This document shows positions 16,947-24,715 of a stretch of 64,000 nt of DNA, one piece after another. The translations under genes were made by a program, and so were the position numbers. The notes under the pieces were generated by a model. That model had not been told where the DNA came from. It made no database searches and worked only from the letters and a program-made list of their open reading frames with translations. Numbering within the stretch: the first letter of the stretch is position 1; every line of letters begins with the position of its first letter. The DNA lies in NCBI RefSeq assembly GCF_042684485.1, contig NZ_JBHULM010000009.1:156611-220610 (forward strand). Direction: 5' to 3'. The DNA comes from Oceanihabitans gracilariae (lineage in GTDB: Bacteria > Bacteroidota > Bacteroidia > Flavobacteriales > Flavobacteriaceae).

Positions 16947-17885
16947 ATGACAATGCAAGACGGTTTATACGCAAAATTTAATACTACAAAAGGCGAAATA
17001 TTAGTAGCTTTAGAATACCAGAAAACTCCAGGAACTGTAGGTAACTTTGTTGCTTTAGCAGAAGGAAACTTAGAAAACGAAGTAAAGCCACAAGGAACTC
17101 CTTATTATGATGGTTTAAAATTTCATAGAGTAATTCCTGATTTTATGATACAAGGAGGATGTCCTCAAGGTACAGGAACAGGAAATCCTGGTTATAAATT
17201 TGATGATGAGTTTCATCCAGAATTAAAGCATGATGCACCAGGAATTTTATCTATGGCAAATGCAGGACCAGGAACAAACGGAAGTCAGTTTTTTATAACT
17301 CACGTAGAAACACCTTGGTTAGATAATAATCATACTGTTTTTGGTAAAGTTGTAGAAGGACAAGATGTAGTTGATGCTATTGCACAAGGCGATGAAATTA
17401 CTACTTTAGAAATAGTAAGAGTAGGTGCAGATGCAGAAGGTTTTAATGCTGTTGAAGCATTTAGAACTTTTGAAGGTTCTCGTGAAAAACGTTTAGCAGT
17501 AGAAAAAGCAGCACAAGAAGCAGCTTTAGATAAAATTGCAGCAGGATTTAATAAAACAGATAGTGGTTTACGTTACCAAATACTTCAAGAAGGTACTGGA
17601 GCAAAAGCTGAAAAAGGAAAAACAGTTTCTGTACACTATAAAGGACAATTAGCAGACGGAACCGTTTTTGATTCTTCTTATAAAAGAAAAGAACCAATTG
17701 AATTTCCTTTAGGAGTTGGACAAGTAATCTCAGGTTGGGATGAAGGTGTTCAATTATTAAAAATTGGAGATAAAGCTCGTTTTGTTATTCCTAGTCACTT
17801 AGGTTACGGAAGCAGAGGTGCAGGAGGAGTAATTCCACCAGACGCTACATTAATTTTTGATGTAGAGTTAATGGATGTGAAATAA
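16947..17885 (+). CDS. Cyclophilin-FKBP fusion peptidyl-prolyl isomerase
   Basis: This 312-aa protein without signal peptide joins two unrelated isomerase folds. Residues about 5-160 are cyclophilin (KFHRVIPDFMIQGGCPQGTGTGNPGYKFDDEF, SMANAGPGTNGSQFFITHV, NHTVFGKVVEGQDVV); the catalytic Arg is in FHRVIPDFMIQGG. Residues about 205-312 are FKBP (VSVHYKGQLADGTVFDSSYKRKEPIEFPLG, VISGWDEGVQLLKIGDKA, GYGSRGAGGVIPPDATLIFDVELMDV). A helical linker of about 45 residues separates them. It is probably a cytoplasmic folding catalyst and chaperone. The ATG at 16953 is an alternative start. A terminator follows at 17914. Confidence 0.95.
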   Translation: MTMQDGLYAKFNTTKGEILVALEYQKTPGTVGNFVALAEGNLENEVKPQGTPYYDGLKFHRVIPDFMIQGGCPQGTGTGNPGYKFDDEFHPELKHDAPGILSMANAGPGTNGSQFFITHVETPWLDNNHTVFGKVVEGQDVVDAIAQGDEITTLEIVRVGADAEGFNAVEAFRTFEGSREKRLAVEKAAQEAALDKIAAGFNKTDSGLRYQILQEGTGAKAEKGKTVSVHYKGQLADGTVFDSSYKRKEPIEFPLGVGQVISGWDEGVQLLKIGDKARFVIPSHLGYGSRGAGGVIPPDATLIFDVELMDVK

Positions 17886-17913
17886 GCACTATTAAAATAT
17901 ATTTATACAAAAA

Positions 17914-17944
17914 AAACGCTTCATTTTTAATGAGGCGTTTTTTA
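17914..17944 (+). terminator. Rho-independent terminator
   Basis: Stem AAACGCTTCAT / ATGAGGCGTTT (one G-T pair) with a 5-base loop and a T run, 29 bases after the isomerase stop. Confidence 0.88.
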
Positions 17945-18026
17945 TGTGTATACATTCTTAAGAAATATATATCTTAGGGTTTTAATTGTATTACCATTTT
18001 GGTTAGCAGTTTAAAACTTGTTTTTT

Positions 18027-18569
18027 ATGAAAGATACTCTTGAGCAATTAAAATATCCTATAGGGCAGTTTGAATGTCCTGAAGAAGTAACACAACAAGA
18101 TATAAATACATGGATTTTTGTACTAGAGCACTTTCCTGATCGTTTAGAAAAACTGGTTACAGGATTAAATGATAAACAACTAGATACACCATATAGAACA
18201 GAAGGTTGGACTGTTAGACAGGTGATACACCATCTTTCAGATAGTCATTTGCATAGTTATATACGTTTTAAATGGGCTTTAACAGAAGACTCACCTGTTA
18301 TTAAGTACTATTATGAACAGCATTGGGCAGCACTAGAAGATGCAAAAACAGCACCAATTGCAATGTCTTTACTCCATTTAAAAGCCACACATATTAAGTT
18401 GGTATATTTACTAAAAGGTTTAGATATAACAGATTTAAACAAGTCTTTTATACATCCAGAACATAATGATCCCGTAGTTTTAAAAAAGAATATTGGTATT
18501 TATGCATGGCATAGCCTACACCATTTTGCGCATATAGAAAATCTTTTAAAACGTAAAGATTGGTTGTAG
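18027..18569 (+). CDS. DinB-superfamily protein, YfiT/bacillithiol transferase-like
   Basis: This 180-aa helical-bundle protein, counted from the ATG at 18027, has a TTG three codons earlier as a less likely start. It contains YRTEGWTVRQVIHHLSDSHLHSYIRFKWAL and a C-terminal WHSLHHFAHIENL. The H in VIHHLSDSH and the H-x3-H near the end correspond to the metal-binding triad of DinB/YfiT. The opening YPIGQFECP is the classic YfiT start. Family members (BstA) transfer bacillithiol to electrophiles; use of bacillithiol in this organism is inference. Monocistronic. Confidence 0.85.
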   Translation: MKDTLEQLKYPIGQFECPEEVTQQDINTWIFVLEHFPDRLEKLVTGLNDKQLDTPYRTEGWTVRQVIHHLSDSHLHSYIRFKWALTEDSPVIKYYYEQHWAALEDAKTAPIAMSLLHLKATHIKLVYLLKGLDITDLNKSFIHPEHNDPVVLKKNIGIYAWHSLHHFAHIENLLKRKDWL

Positions 18570-18606
18570 TAGGTTAAAAATAATCTATTGTTGGTGTGTT
18601 ACTTTA

Positions 18607-19206
18607 TTACACAAACTTTAGGTTGTACTTGCCACAAATTTTTGTCACTTTTTCAAAATCTGGAGGACCAACAGGTAGTTGTGCTAGTTCTTCAAACATG
18701 TTTTCAAGTCCTGCAGGAAAAATACTTAGCATTGCTCTAGTGTCTTGTTCGCCAACAACTTTCCATGAATGCGGAATTCCCTTTGGGCAAAAAATTAAAT
18801 CTCCAGCATGTAAAGTGGTTGTTTCTTCTCCTATACGCATTTCAACCTGACCTTCAATTACTTGAAATACTTCATCTTCATTTTCATGAACATGAGGAGG
18901 AATACCAACTCCTGGTTTGTTATTTTGCTCTATTAAAGTGAATTGTCCGTTGGTGTCTTTACCTGTTAATTTAATATTTTGGTTGTCGCCAAGAACATTT
19001 AAAAGTTGCCCTTCTTTGTTTTTAACAATTTTAGGATCTATACGTTCCACAATTTGTTCAACTTCTTTACTTTTTATCGTTTCTACTTGTGCTAATTGGT
19101 CTAAATTTTCATTTTTAGATTCCGTTTTACAGGCATTTACCATAGGAGCAAAAGATAGAGCTCCTAAACCTAATGCAGTCGATTTTATAAACTTTTTTCG
19201 GTCCAT
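18607..19206 (-). CDS. Exported cupin-domain lipoprotein
   Basis: This 199-aa protein, from the ATG at 19206, begins DRKKFIKSTALGLGALSFAPMVNAC. The RK-x-F-I-K pattern resembles a Tat signal with Lys in place of the second Arg, and the C at the end could be a lipobox cysteine. A longer in-frame start 20 codons upstream would put 20 odd residues before the signal and is rejected. The cupin core (about residues 90-180) shows GVGIPPHVHENEDEVFQVIEGQVEMRIGEE and GDLIFCPKGIPHSW, with the H-x-H, E and H metal ligands. The substrate is unknown. It lies downstream of, but is separated by 216 bases from, oxyR. Confidence 0.85.
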   Translation of the reverse strand: MDRKKFIKSTALGLGALSFAPMVNACKTESKNENLDQLAQVETIKSKEVEQIVERIDPKIVKNKEGQLLNVLGDNQNIKLTGKDTNGQFTLIEQNNKPGVGIPPHVHENEDEVFQVIEGQVEMRIGEETTTLHAGDLIFCPKGIPHSWKVVGEQDTRAMLSIFPAGLENMFEELAQLPVGPPDFEKVTKICGKYNLKFV

Positions 19207-19482
19207 AATAGTTGGTTTTTCTTGGTTATTACACTTTTCTATATAGTAGTAAACTTTAATTAACAAAGCCTTTTTAGGTCTTGTATTTAAAGTTTATATA
19301 GAATTTTAATTTGTAAGTTACTGTTTTTCAGTAAAATATACAAATACAGCTGCCTGCTTGGTTTTAAGTAAAGGTTAGTGTTGGTAGTGTCTACTTAAAT
19401 TTGGTTTGTTTTTTTCAGTAGCACAAAAACTCAAGAAAATAAATAATATGGTTTGTAAAAGGTTGCTGGTTATTGTAGTTAA

Positions 19483-20442
19483 CTAGTTACTTAATACGCT
19501 TTGTTTTTTAGGTAAAGGACTAATAATTTCTACATTTTGAAAAGCAATAGCACCTCTAATAATACCAGAAATAACATCTTGTAAAGCTTCAATAATTTGC
19601 ATTTTAAGTTCGCTTTTATGGTAAATAATACTCACTTCTCTTGCAGGAGAAGGCTCTGTAAAATGATGAAGGTTTTCCTTGTTTTTTTCAGACATGTCTA
19701 AGGTGTGTAAATATGGTAATAAGGTCATGCCTAAACCTTCATTAGATAGTTTTATTAAGGTTTCTATACTACCGCTTTCTAGTTGAAAAGAGTGATCTGT
19801 ATGGTCTTTTAATACTTTACATAAGTTAATTACACCATCTCTAAAACAGTGTCCATCTTCTAATAAAAGCATGTCGTCAATTTCTAAATCGCTAGTATTT
19901 ATTTTAGTTGTAGCATGTAACCTATGGTTTTTAGGTATGTATGCAACAAAGGGTTCAAAATACAGTACACGTTCTTTAATGTTTTCATTTAATAAAGGCG
20001 TTGCAGCAATAGCAGCATCTAGATGGCCTTCATTAATTCTAGAGATAATTTCGTCTGTGGTTAACTCTTCTATTATAAGTTTTACTTTTGGATATTTTTT
20101 AATGAATGTTTTTAAAAACATAGGAAGCAGTGTTGGCATTACAGTAGGTATTATTCCTAGTTTAAATTCGCCACCAATAAATCCTTTTTGTTGGTCTACA
20201 ATATCTTTAATTCTATAAGACTCATTAACAATATTTTTAGCTTGATTAACAATTTTTTTACCAACATCTGTAAGTTCAATAGGCTTTTTGCTTCGGTCAA
20301 AAATAAGAATGTCTAACTCGTCTTCTAATTTTTGTATTTGCATACTTAAAGTAGGCTGTGTAACAAAACATTTTTCTGCAGCTTTTGTGAAATTCTGATT
20401 TTCGGCAACAGCCAATACGTAGTATAATTGTGTAATTGTCAT
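19483..20442 (-). CDS. oxyR: Hydrogen peroxide sensor/activator OxyR (LysR family)
   Basis: This 319-aa LysR regulator has the N-terminal winged HTH (TQLYYVLAVAENQNFTKAAEKCFVTQPTLSMQIQKLEDELD). The effector domain carries LLLEDGHCFRDGVINLCKVL. The two cysteines fall at residues 199 and 208, the same numbers and spacing as the peroxide-sensing disulfide of E. coli OxyR, so the gene is very probably a true peroxide sensor. It is transcribed divergently from dps with a 103-base shared region, as expected if OxyR controls dps. Confidence 0.92.
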   Translation of the reverse strand: MTITQLYYVLAVAENQNFTKAAEKCFVTQPTLSMQIQKLEDELDILIFDRSKKPIELTDVGKKIVNQAKNIVNESYRIKDIVDQQKGFIGGEFKLGIIPTVMPTLLPMFLKTFIKKYPKVKLIIEELTTDEIISRINEGHLDAAIAATPLLNENIKERVLYFEPFVAYIPKNHRLHATTKINTSDLEIDDMLLLEDGHCFRDGVINLCKVLKDHTDHSFQLESGSIETLIKLSNEGLGMTLLPYLHTLDMSEKNKENLHHFTEPSPAREVSIIYHKSELKMQIIEALQDVISGIIRGAIAFQNVEIISPLPKKQSVLSN

Positions 20443-20514
20443 CTATATCAATTTAGACTATAAAAATATAAAAACTATCAATAAAACTTATGTATAAAAC
20501 GGTTAAATATTGAA

Positions 20515-20522
20515 TAACTTTG
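20515..20522 (+). promoter_or_regulatory. -7 box (TAACTTTG) of dps
   Basis: A perfect TAnnTTTG 23 bases before the dps ATG. No TTG at the -33 distance, which would fit an activator-dependent promoter in the oxyR-dps divergent region. Confidence 0.6.
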
Positions 20523-20545
20523 TAGTATAACAAAAAGCAATAATT

Positions 20546-21025
20546 ATGACACTAAATAGTATAGGATTAGATTCCAAAATCACAAAAGAATTAGCACAAG
20601 ATTTAAACGGATTATTGGCTAATTTTCAAACGTATTATCAAAATTTAAGAGGTATTCATTGGAATATTAAAGGGAAAGCATTTTTTAATCTTCATATAAA
20701 ATTTGAAGAATTATATACAGATGCTAATATGAAAGTAGATGAAATTGCAGAACGTATTTTAACTCTAGGAGAAACCCCTTTACATACCTTTGCAGACTAT
20801 AGTGAACTTGCAAAAGTGCCTGTAGGTAAAAACATATCTGAAGATACTAAGGCTGTACAATTAATTGTAGATTCTTTATCTGAATTACTACAAATAGAGC
20901 GTGCTATTTTGCAAAAAGCAGGTGATGCAAATGATGAAGGTACCAACTCTATGATGAGCGATTTTATTGCAGAACAAGAAAAAACTGTATGGATGATGAA
21001 AGCTTGGCTGAATGAAACCGTCTAA
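20546..21025 (+). CDS. dps: Dps ferritin-like DNA-protection protein
   Basis: This 159-aa four-helix protein contains the Dps ferroxidase ligands in YYQNLRGIHWNIKGKAFFNLHIKFEELYTDANMKVDEIAERILTLGETPLHTF, with H, D and E in the canonical spacing across a dimer interface. It forms a dodecameric shell that oxidises Fe(II) with peroxide and stores ferric iron, protecting DNA. There is no long basic N-terminal tail, so DNA binding is uncertain. It faces oxyR and ends with a hairpin terminator at 21067-21099. Confidence 0.94.
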   Translation: MTLNSIGLDSKITKELAQDLNGLLANFQTYYQNLRGIHWNIKGKAFFNLHIKFEELYTDANMKVDEIAERILTLGETPLHTFADYSELAKVPVGKNISEDTKAVQLIVDSLSELLQIERAILQKAGDANDEGTNSMMSDFIAEQEKTVWMMKAWLNETV

Positions 21026-21066
21026 CCGTAAAGTTATTCCCTAAATAACTGATTAATAGCGAGAAG

Positions 21067-21099
21067 AAAGCCGCGTAAACAAATGTTTTACGTGGCTTT
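21067..21099 (+). terminator. Terminator-like hairpin after dps
   Basis: A 13-bp stem AAAGCCGCGTAAA / TTTACGTGGCTTT (one G-T pair) with a 7-base loop; the T tract is short. Confidence 0.7.
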
Positions 21100-21125
21100 T
21101 GATTTTAATAGCTTTTTATGTGCTG

Positions 21126-21602
21126 TTAAAAACGAATGGTAATATTTACGTCTTCTTTTTTGATTTCAAATTTAGCAGCATCAAAAGTTGGTGGTCCGTA
21201 AAGAATTGGGTTGTTAGACATGCCATAGCTTTCTTTAGGCATTCCGTTTAATTCAAAATCCATTTGGTTGTTGCTGTTTTCGTCATGTACTCCCATTATG
21301 GCGTATTCCCCAGGAATTACATTTTTAAAAGTAAAAGTTACGCTGTCTCCGTTTATTTTGGTAGCACTACTTTCTAATCCTTTACTTTTCATAAAAGTAG
21401 AAGCATTATGTAATGATAAAATAACGTTTCCGTTGGTGTTTTTTATGTTTTTAACGGTTACTGTTATAGCATGACCTTTGGTTTCGGTTTGTGCTTGGCC
21501 AACAAAAGAAGATAAGATACAAACAAGTAGTAAAGCAAAAGATTTAACTATTGTGTTTTGGTTTAAAAGCTGTGGTTTGTGGTTTTTTTGTAAAGTTTTC
21601 AT
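21126..21602 (-). CDS. DUF2141 exported protein
   Basis: This 158-aa protein has an N-terminal signal (hydrophobic core SFALLLVCILSSFVGQAQ, cleavage near residue 38) and a DUF2141 domain that reads ITVTVKNIKNTNGNVILSLHN...GEYAIMGVHDENSNNQMDFELNGMPKESYGMSNNP. The family is small, exported and predicted to be beta-sandwich; the D-E-N-x-N-x-x-M-D segment may bind calcium. No function is established. The charged 20 residues before the hydrophobic core are unusually long for a signal peptide, and a later start is possible. Convergent with dps. Confidence 0.87.
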   Translation of the reverse strand: MKTLQKNHKPQLLNQNTIVKSFALLLVCILSSFVGQAQTETKGHAITVTVKNIKNTNGNVILSLHNASTFMKSKGLESSATKINGDSVTFTFKNVIPGEYAIMGVHDENSNNQMDFELNGMPKESYGMSNNPILYGPPTFDAAKFEIKKEDVNITIRF

Positions 21603-21695
21603 TGCTTATGGTTTTATTAATTACAGTGTAAAGATGGTTATAATGAAAAGGGTTACCAAAATGCTTATACCCAATTGTAGTAATTAATGACTGAA

Positions 21696-21727
21696 TTGTA
21701 ATTTAAAACTTTAATACTATACATTTG
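21696..21727 (+). promoter_or_regulatory. Complete Bacteroidota promoter for the TRIC-like gene
   Basis: TTG at 21696-21698, a 21-base spacer and TACATTTG at 21720-21727. Confidence 0.75.
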
Positions 21728-21762
21728 CAGCGTTTAAAGGTGTAATTTTTAATTAAAATTTT

Positions 21763-22365
21763 ATGTTTTATATCATTGATATATTAGGTACCATTGCTTT
21801 TGCTATTTCTGGCGTTTTAATAGCTATGAATAAAAGAATGGATGCTTTTGGTGTTTTAATTATTGCTTTTGTAACAGCAGTAGGAGGAGGAACTTTAAGA
21901 GATATACTTATTGGGCAAACTCCTGTTAGTTGGATGACCAATATGACCTTTACCTATGTAATATTAATTACTACACTATTAACCATACTTTTTAGATCTA
22001 AGATTAATTATTTACGTACTTCTTTATTTTTATTTGATACTATTGGTATTGGATTGTATACTGTTGTAGGTATAGAAAAAGGGCTTTTAGCAGGATTAGA
22101 CCCTATAATTTGTATTGCTCTTGGTACTATATCTGCTTGTTTTGGTGGTGTTATTAGAGATATTTTGTGTAATGAAATACCTGTGATTTTTAGAAAAGAA
22201 ATTTATGCAACGGCATGTATATTAGGAGGTCTTACTTATTTTTTAGTGCGCAAGCTACCTATAGATAGTAATTTTGTGTTTATAATTGCAGGTGTAGTGG
22301 TTATACTTACGCGATTAATTGCAGTAAAGTTTAAAATTAGTTTACCTGGTTTGTATAAGGAGTAG
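21763..22365 (+). CDS. Trimeric intracellular cation (TRIC) channel family / UPF0126 membrane protein
   Basis: This 200-aa protein has seven membrane helices built from two homologous three-helix repeats. Each repeat carries the family glycine motif: AVGGGTLRDILIGQTPV in the first and CFGGVIRDILCNEIPVIF in the second. Bacterial members (YicG type) form homotrimeric channels permeable to small solutes such as K+ or glycine; the substrate here is unknown. A full promoter lies 36 bases upstream. A heptamer array starts directly after the stop codon. Confidence 0.9.
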   Translation: MFYIIDILGTIAFAISGVLIAMNKRMDAFGVLIIAFVTAVGGGTLRDILIGQTPVSWMTNMTFTYVILITTLLTILFRSKINYLRTSLFLFDTIGIGLYTVVGIEKGLLAGLDPIICIALGTISACFGGVIRDILCNEIPVIFRKEIYATACILGGLTYFLVRKLPIDSNFVFIIAGVVVILTRLIAVKFKISLPGLYKE

Positions 22366-22419
22366 TGAGCAGTGGTCAGTGGTCAGTGAGTGAGCAGTGA
22401 GCAGTAAACAGTGTGCAGT
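22366..22419. repeat. Degenerate heptanucleotide array (GCAGTGR type)
   Basis: About seven imperfect 7-mers (GCAGTGG, TCAGTGG, TCAGTGA, GCAGTGA, GCAGTAA, ACAGTGT, GCAGTTT) starting right after the TRIC-like stop codon. Confidence 0.85.
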
Positions 22420-22470
22420 TTAAGTAATTGGTAAATGTTTTTTGTAGTTGGTGTTAAAAAATAGATGTTT

Positions 22471-22507
22471 CTAACAACTAACAACTAACAACTAACAACT
22501 AACAATT
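22471..22507. repeat. Heptanucleotide tandem array (AACAACT)n
   Basis: Five nearly perfect copies of AACAACT that run into the stop codon of the minus-strand cyclophilin gene. Confidence 0.92.
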
Positions 22508-23213
22508 ACTCAATAATTTCTACCTTTTTAATGTAAACATTATGCAAAGGCCATTCGGCATTATCTGTTTCTTGTTTGGCTATTTCATCTACCACATCCA
22601 TACCACGAATTACTTTACCAAAAATGGTGTAATCACCATCTAAATGGTATGCACCATCCTTTTTTTGAACAATAAAAAATTGATAAGGCGAAGCTAATTT
22701 GTAAGGGTTTTTAATAGCTCCACTTGGCATACTTACAGCGCCTCTATGGTGTTTAAATCCTCTCTTGGTATCTTTTGGTAATAGGTATTTACCAATTTTT
22801 TTTCTTTTGCGTTTTACTTTAGCATCATCTGTATTACCACCTTGAATGATAAAATTATTTACAATTCTGTAAAACTGTGTATTGTCAAAATAGCTTTGTT
22901 TGGTTAAAAAGATAAAGTTAGCGCGATGAAATTTGGTTTCGTTAAAAAGTAAAATATCAATTTCTCCAAAATCTGTGGTAATTCTTACTTTGTTTTCTTT
23001 ATTATGTTTTTCATACTCTAAAAAGAATTCCATAGCATTATCATCTGTAAGAAAAGGGTATTCTCTTTCAGGTTGTATTACAGAATCTTTTTTAGCTTCT
23101 TTTTTTTCTTCTGAAGTATTTTGAACTATTTTTGAAGTCTTCTTAGGTTCTGTTTTTTTATCTTCACAATTCAGAAAAAGAAGAGGAATTAAGCATAATA
23201 ATACAAATCGCAT
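22506..23213 (-). CDS. Cyclophilin-type peptidyl-prolyl isomerase, lipoprotein
   Basis: This 235-aa protein has a lipoprotein signal (LCLIPLLFLNC, Cys at residue 16), a Lys/Glu/Ser-rich linker to about residue 55, then a cyclophilin domain. The domain motifs are FYRIVNNFIIQGGNTDD (catalytic Arg present), GAVSMPSGAIKNPYKLASPYQFFIVQ, and DYTIFGKVIRGMDVVDEIA. It is probably a membrane-anchored envelope folding catalyst. A lysine-rich insertion (KVKRKRKKIGKYLLPKDTKRG) follows the first motif. Its start codon is two bases from that of the divergent Nudix gene, so its promoter must lie inside the neighbour; a TATTTTTG box is at 23247-23254. Confidence 0.92.
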   Translation of the reverse strand: MRFVLLCLIPLLFLNCEDKKTEPKKTSKIVQNTSEEKKEAKKDSVIQPEREYPFLTDDNAMEFFLEYEKHNKENKVRITTDFGEIDILLFNETKFHRANFIFLTKQSYFDNTQFYRIVNNFIIQGGNTDDAKVKRKRKKIGKYLLPKDTKRGFKHHRGAVSMPSGAIKNPYKLASPYQFFIVQKKDGAYHLDGDYTIFGKVIRGMDVVDEIAKQETDNAEWPLHNVYIKKVEIIE

Positions 23214-23215
23214 AG

Positions 23216-23857
23216 ATGAATTTTAATGAGTTTTTAAAAGTAACATCAAAAATAAACAATCTAGAGCTTCCAGCCGAAGCATCACAGTTTAAAATGTCGC
23301 CTCCTTTTAGGGAATCGCTTTTACAAAAGCGACAAGAGGAGATAAAAAACGCGAAGCAATCTGCTGTTTTAGCATTGTTTTATCCAGATGCAGCACAAAA
23401 AACAAAATTTGTTTTAATATTAAGAAAAACCTACAAAGGAGTGCATTCTGCTCAAGTAGGATTTCCTGGCGGAAAAGTAGAAGCACAAGACTCTTCTTTA
23501 AAACATACTGCTTTACGCGAAACCGAAGAAGAGGTTGGTGTGCCTATGCAAGATATTAAAGTACTTAAAACCTTAACACAAGTATATATTCCGCCAAGTA
23601 ATTTTTTTGTGCAACCCTTTATAGGTTATAGTAATAGCACACCTAGTTTTATTAAACAAGAAAGTGAAGTAGAAGATATTATTGAGGTATCTTTATCGCA
23701 TTTTTTAGAAGAGAAGCGCGTTATAACTGAGTTGGTTTCAACTTCTTACAAGCGTGATGTTGTGGTTCCTGCTTTTAAACTTAATGATTATGTAGTTTGG
23801 GGAGCAACAGCCATGATGTTAAGTGAAATAAAAGACTTGTTAAAACTAGCCTTGTAA
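23216..23857 (+). CDS. Nudix hydrolase, CoA pyrophosphatase-like (NudL family)
   Basis: This 213-aa protein has the UPF0035/CoA-type motif GVHSAQVGFPGGKVE fused to a Nudix box that continues with LKHTALRETEEEVGV. The downstream YIPPSNFFVQPFIGY is also typical. It most probably hydrolyses CoA and CoA esters to 3',5'-ADP and 4'-phosphopantetheine, or related pyrophosphates. Metal-binding Glu residues REtEEE are intact. Start at 23216 is supported by the family N terminus (MNFNEFL...). Divergent, almost head-to-head start with the cyclophilin gene. Confidence 0.88.
   Translation: MNFNEFLKVTSKINNLELPAEASQFKMSPPFRESLLQKRQEEIKNAKQSAVLALFYPDAAQKTKFVLILRKTYKGVHSAQVGFPGGKVEAQDSSLKHTALRETEEEVGVPMQDIKVLKTLTQVYIPPSNFFVQPFIGYSNSTPSFIKQESEVEDIIEVSLSHFLEEKRVITELVSTSYKRDVVVPAFKLNDYVVWGATAMMLSEIKDLLKLAL
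23247..23254 (-). promoter_or_regulatory. -7 box (TATTTTTG) inside the Nudix gene, facing the cyclophilin gene
   Basis: A perfect TAnnTTTG on the minus strand, 34 bases upstream of the cyclophilin start and therefore within the coding sequence of the neighbour. No clear -33 TTG. Confidence 0.4.
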
Positions 23858-23879
23858 CGCTTATGTTTTATTACTTTTG
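23852..23879 (+). promoter_or_regulatory. Complete Bacteroidota promoter for the acyltransferase
   Basis: TTG at 23852-23854, a 17-base spacer and TACTTTTG at 23872-23879. The -33 element overlaps the end of the Nudix gene. Confidence 0.7.
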
Positions 23880-23905
23880 TTGTCTAACTGATATAAAATT
23901 TATTT

Positions 23906-24709
23906 ATGGGATTGTTTAAAAAAAATCCTTTTGGTCATATTCTTTTTGTTAAAAAATGGTTGATTCGCATTTTAGGCGCATTAACACATAGAAGATTTCG
24001 TGGTTTTAACGAACTACAAATTGAAGGTTCTGATATTATTAAAAATCTACCAGATACTAATGTTTTATTTATTTCTAACCATCAAACCTATTTTGCAGAT
24101 GTAGTTGCAATGTTTCATGTGTTTAATGCTAGTTTAAGTAATAGAGACGATTCTATAAAAAACATTGGGTACCTATGGAACCCGAAATTAAACATATACT
24201 ACGTAGCAGCAAAAGAAACCATGAACGCTGGTTTGTTACCAAAAATATTAGCTTATGTAGGATCTATTAGTATTGAACGTACTTGGAGATCTAAAGGAGA
24301 GGATATTAACAGACAGGTTAAAATGAGTGATATTTCTAATATCAGTAAGGCCTTAGATGATGGTTGGGTAATTACATTTCCACAAGGAACAACCACACCT
24401 TTTAAACCCATTAGAAAAGGAACTGCGCATATAATTAAAAGATACAAACCTGTTGTTGTACCTATTGTTATTGATGGTTTTAGACGTAGTTTTGATAAAA
24501 AAGGATTGCGTATTAAAAAGAAAAATATTCTACAGAGTTTTGAAATAAAACAACCTCTTGATATTGATTACGATAACGAAAGTATTGCAAGTATAGTAGA
24601 AAAGATAGAGTATGCCATAGAGCAACATCCTTCTTTTTTAAAGGTAATACCTCAAAAAGAACTTGCTTTACAAGAAGAGCTTAATAAAAAACGAAAGTGG
24701 ACTACTTAA
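23906..24709 (+). CDS. PlsC-like 1-acyl-glycerol-3-phosphate acyltransferase family protein
   Basis: This 267-aa protein has the LPLAT arrangement. The first motif reads SNHQTYFADVVAM, where His and Asp are separated by five residues instead of the usual four. The substrate-binding motif reads TFPQGTTTPFKPIRKG instead of FPEGTRS, and the last motif is VVVPIVIDGF. Members esterify lysophosphatidate or related acceptors on the inner membrane. The altered spacing and the Glu-to-Gln change suggest a divergent subfamily, possibly with another acceptor such as an ornithine or aminolipid; that is inference. It starts behind its own promoter. Confidence 0.82.
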   Translation: MGLFKKNPFGHILFVKKWLIRILGALTHRRFRGFNELQIEGSDIIKNLPDTNVLFISNHQTYFADVVAMFHVFNASLSNRDDSIKNIGYLWNPKLNIYYVAAKETMNAGLLPKILAYVGSISIERTWRSKGEDINRQVKMSDISNISKALDDGWVITFPQGTTTPFKPIRKGTAHIIKRYKPVVVPIVIDGFRRSFDKKGLRIKKKNILQSFEIKQPLDIDYDNESIASIVEKIEYAIEQHPSFLKVIPQKELALQEELNKKRKWTT

Positions 24710-24715
24710 GAACTA

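Noticed and set aside
20450..20510. OxyR binding site between oxyR and dps
   Set aside because: Two CTAT words are present but their spacing (17) does not match the ATAG-N7-CTAT pattern; not supported from sequence alone.
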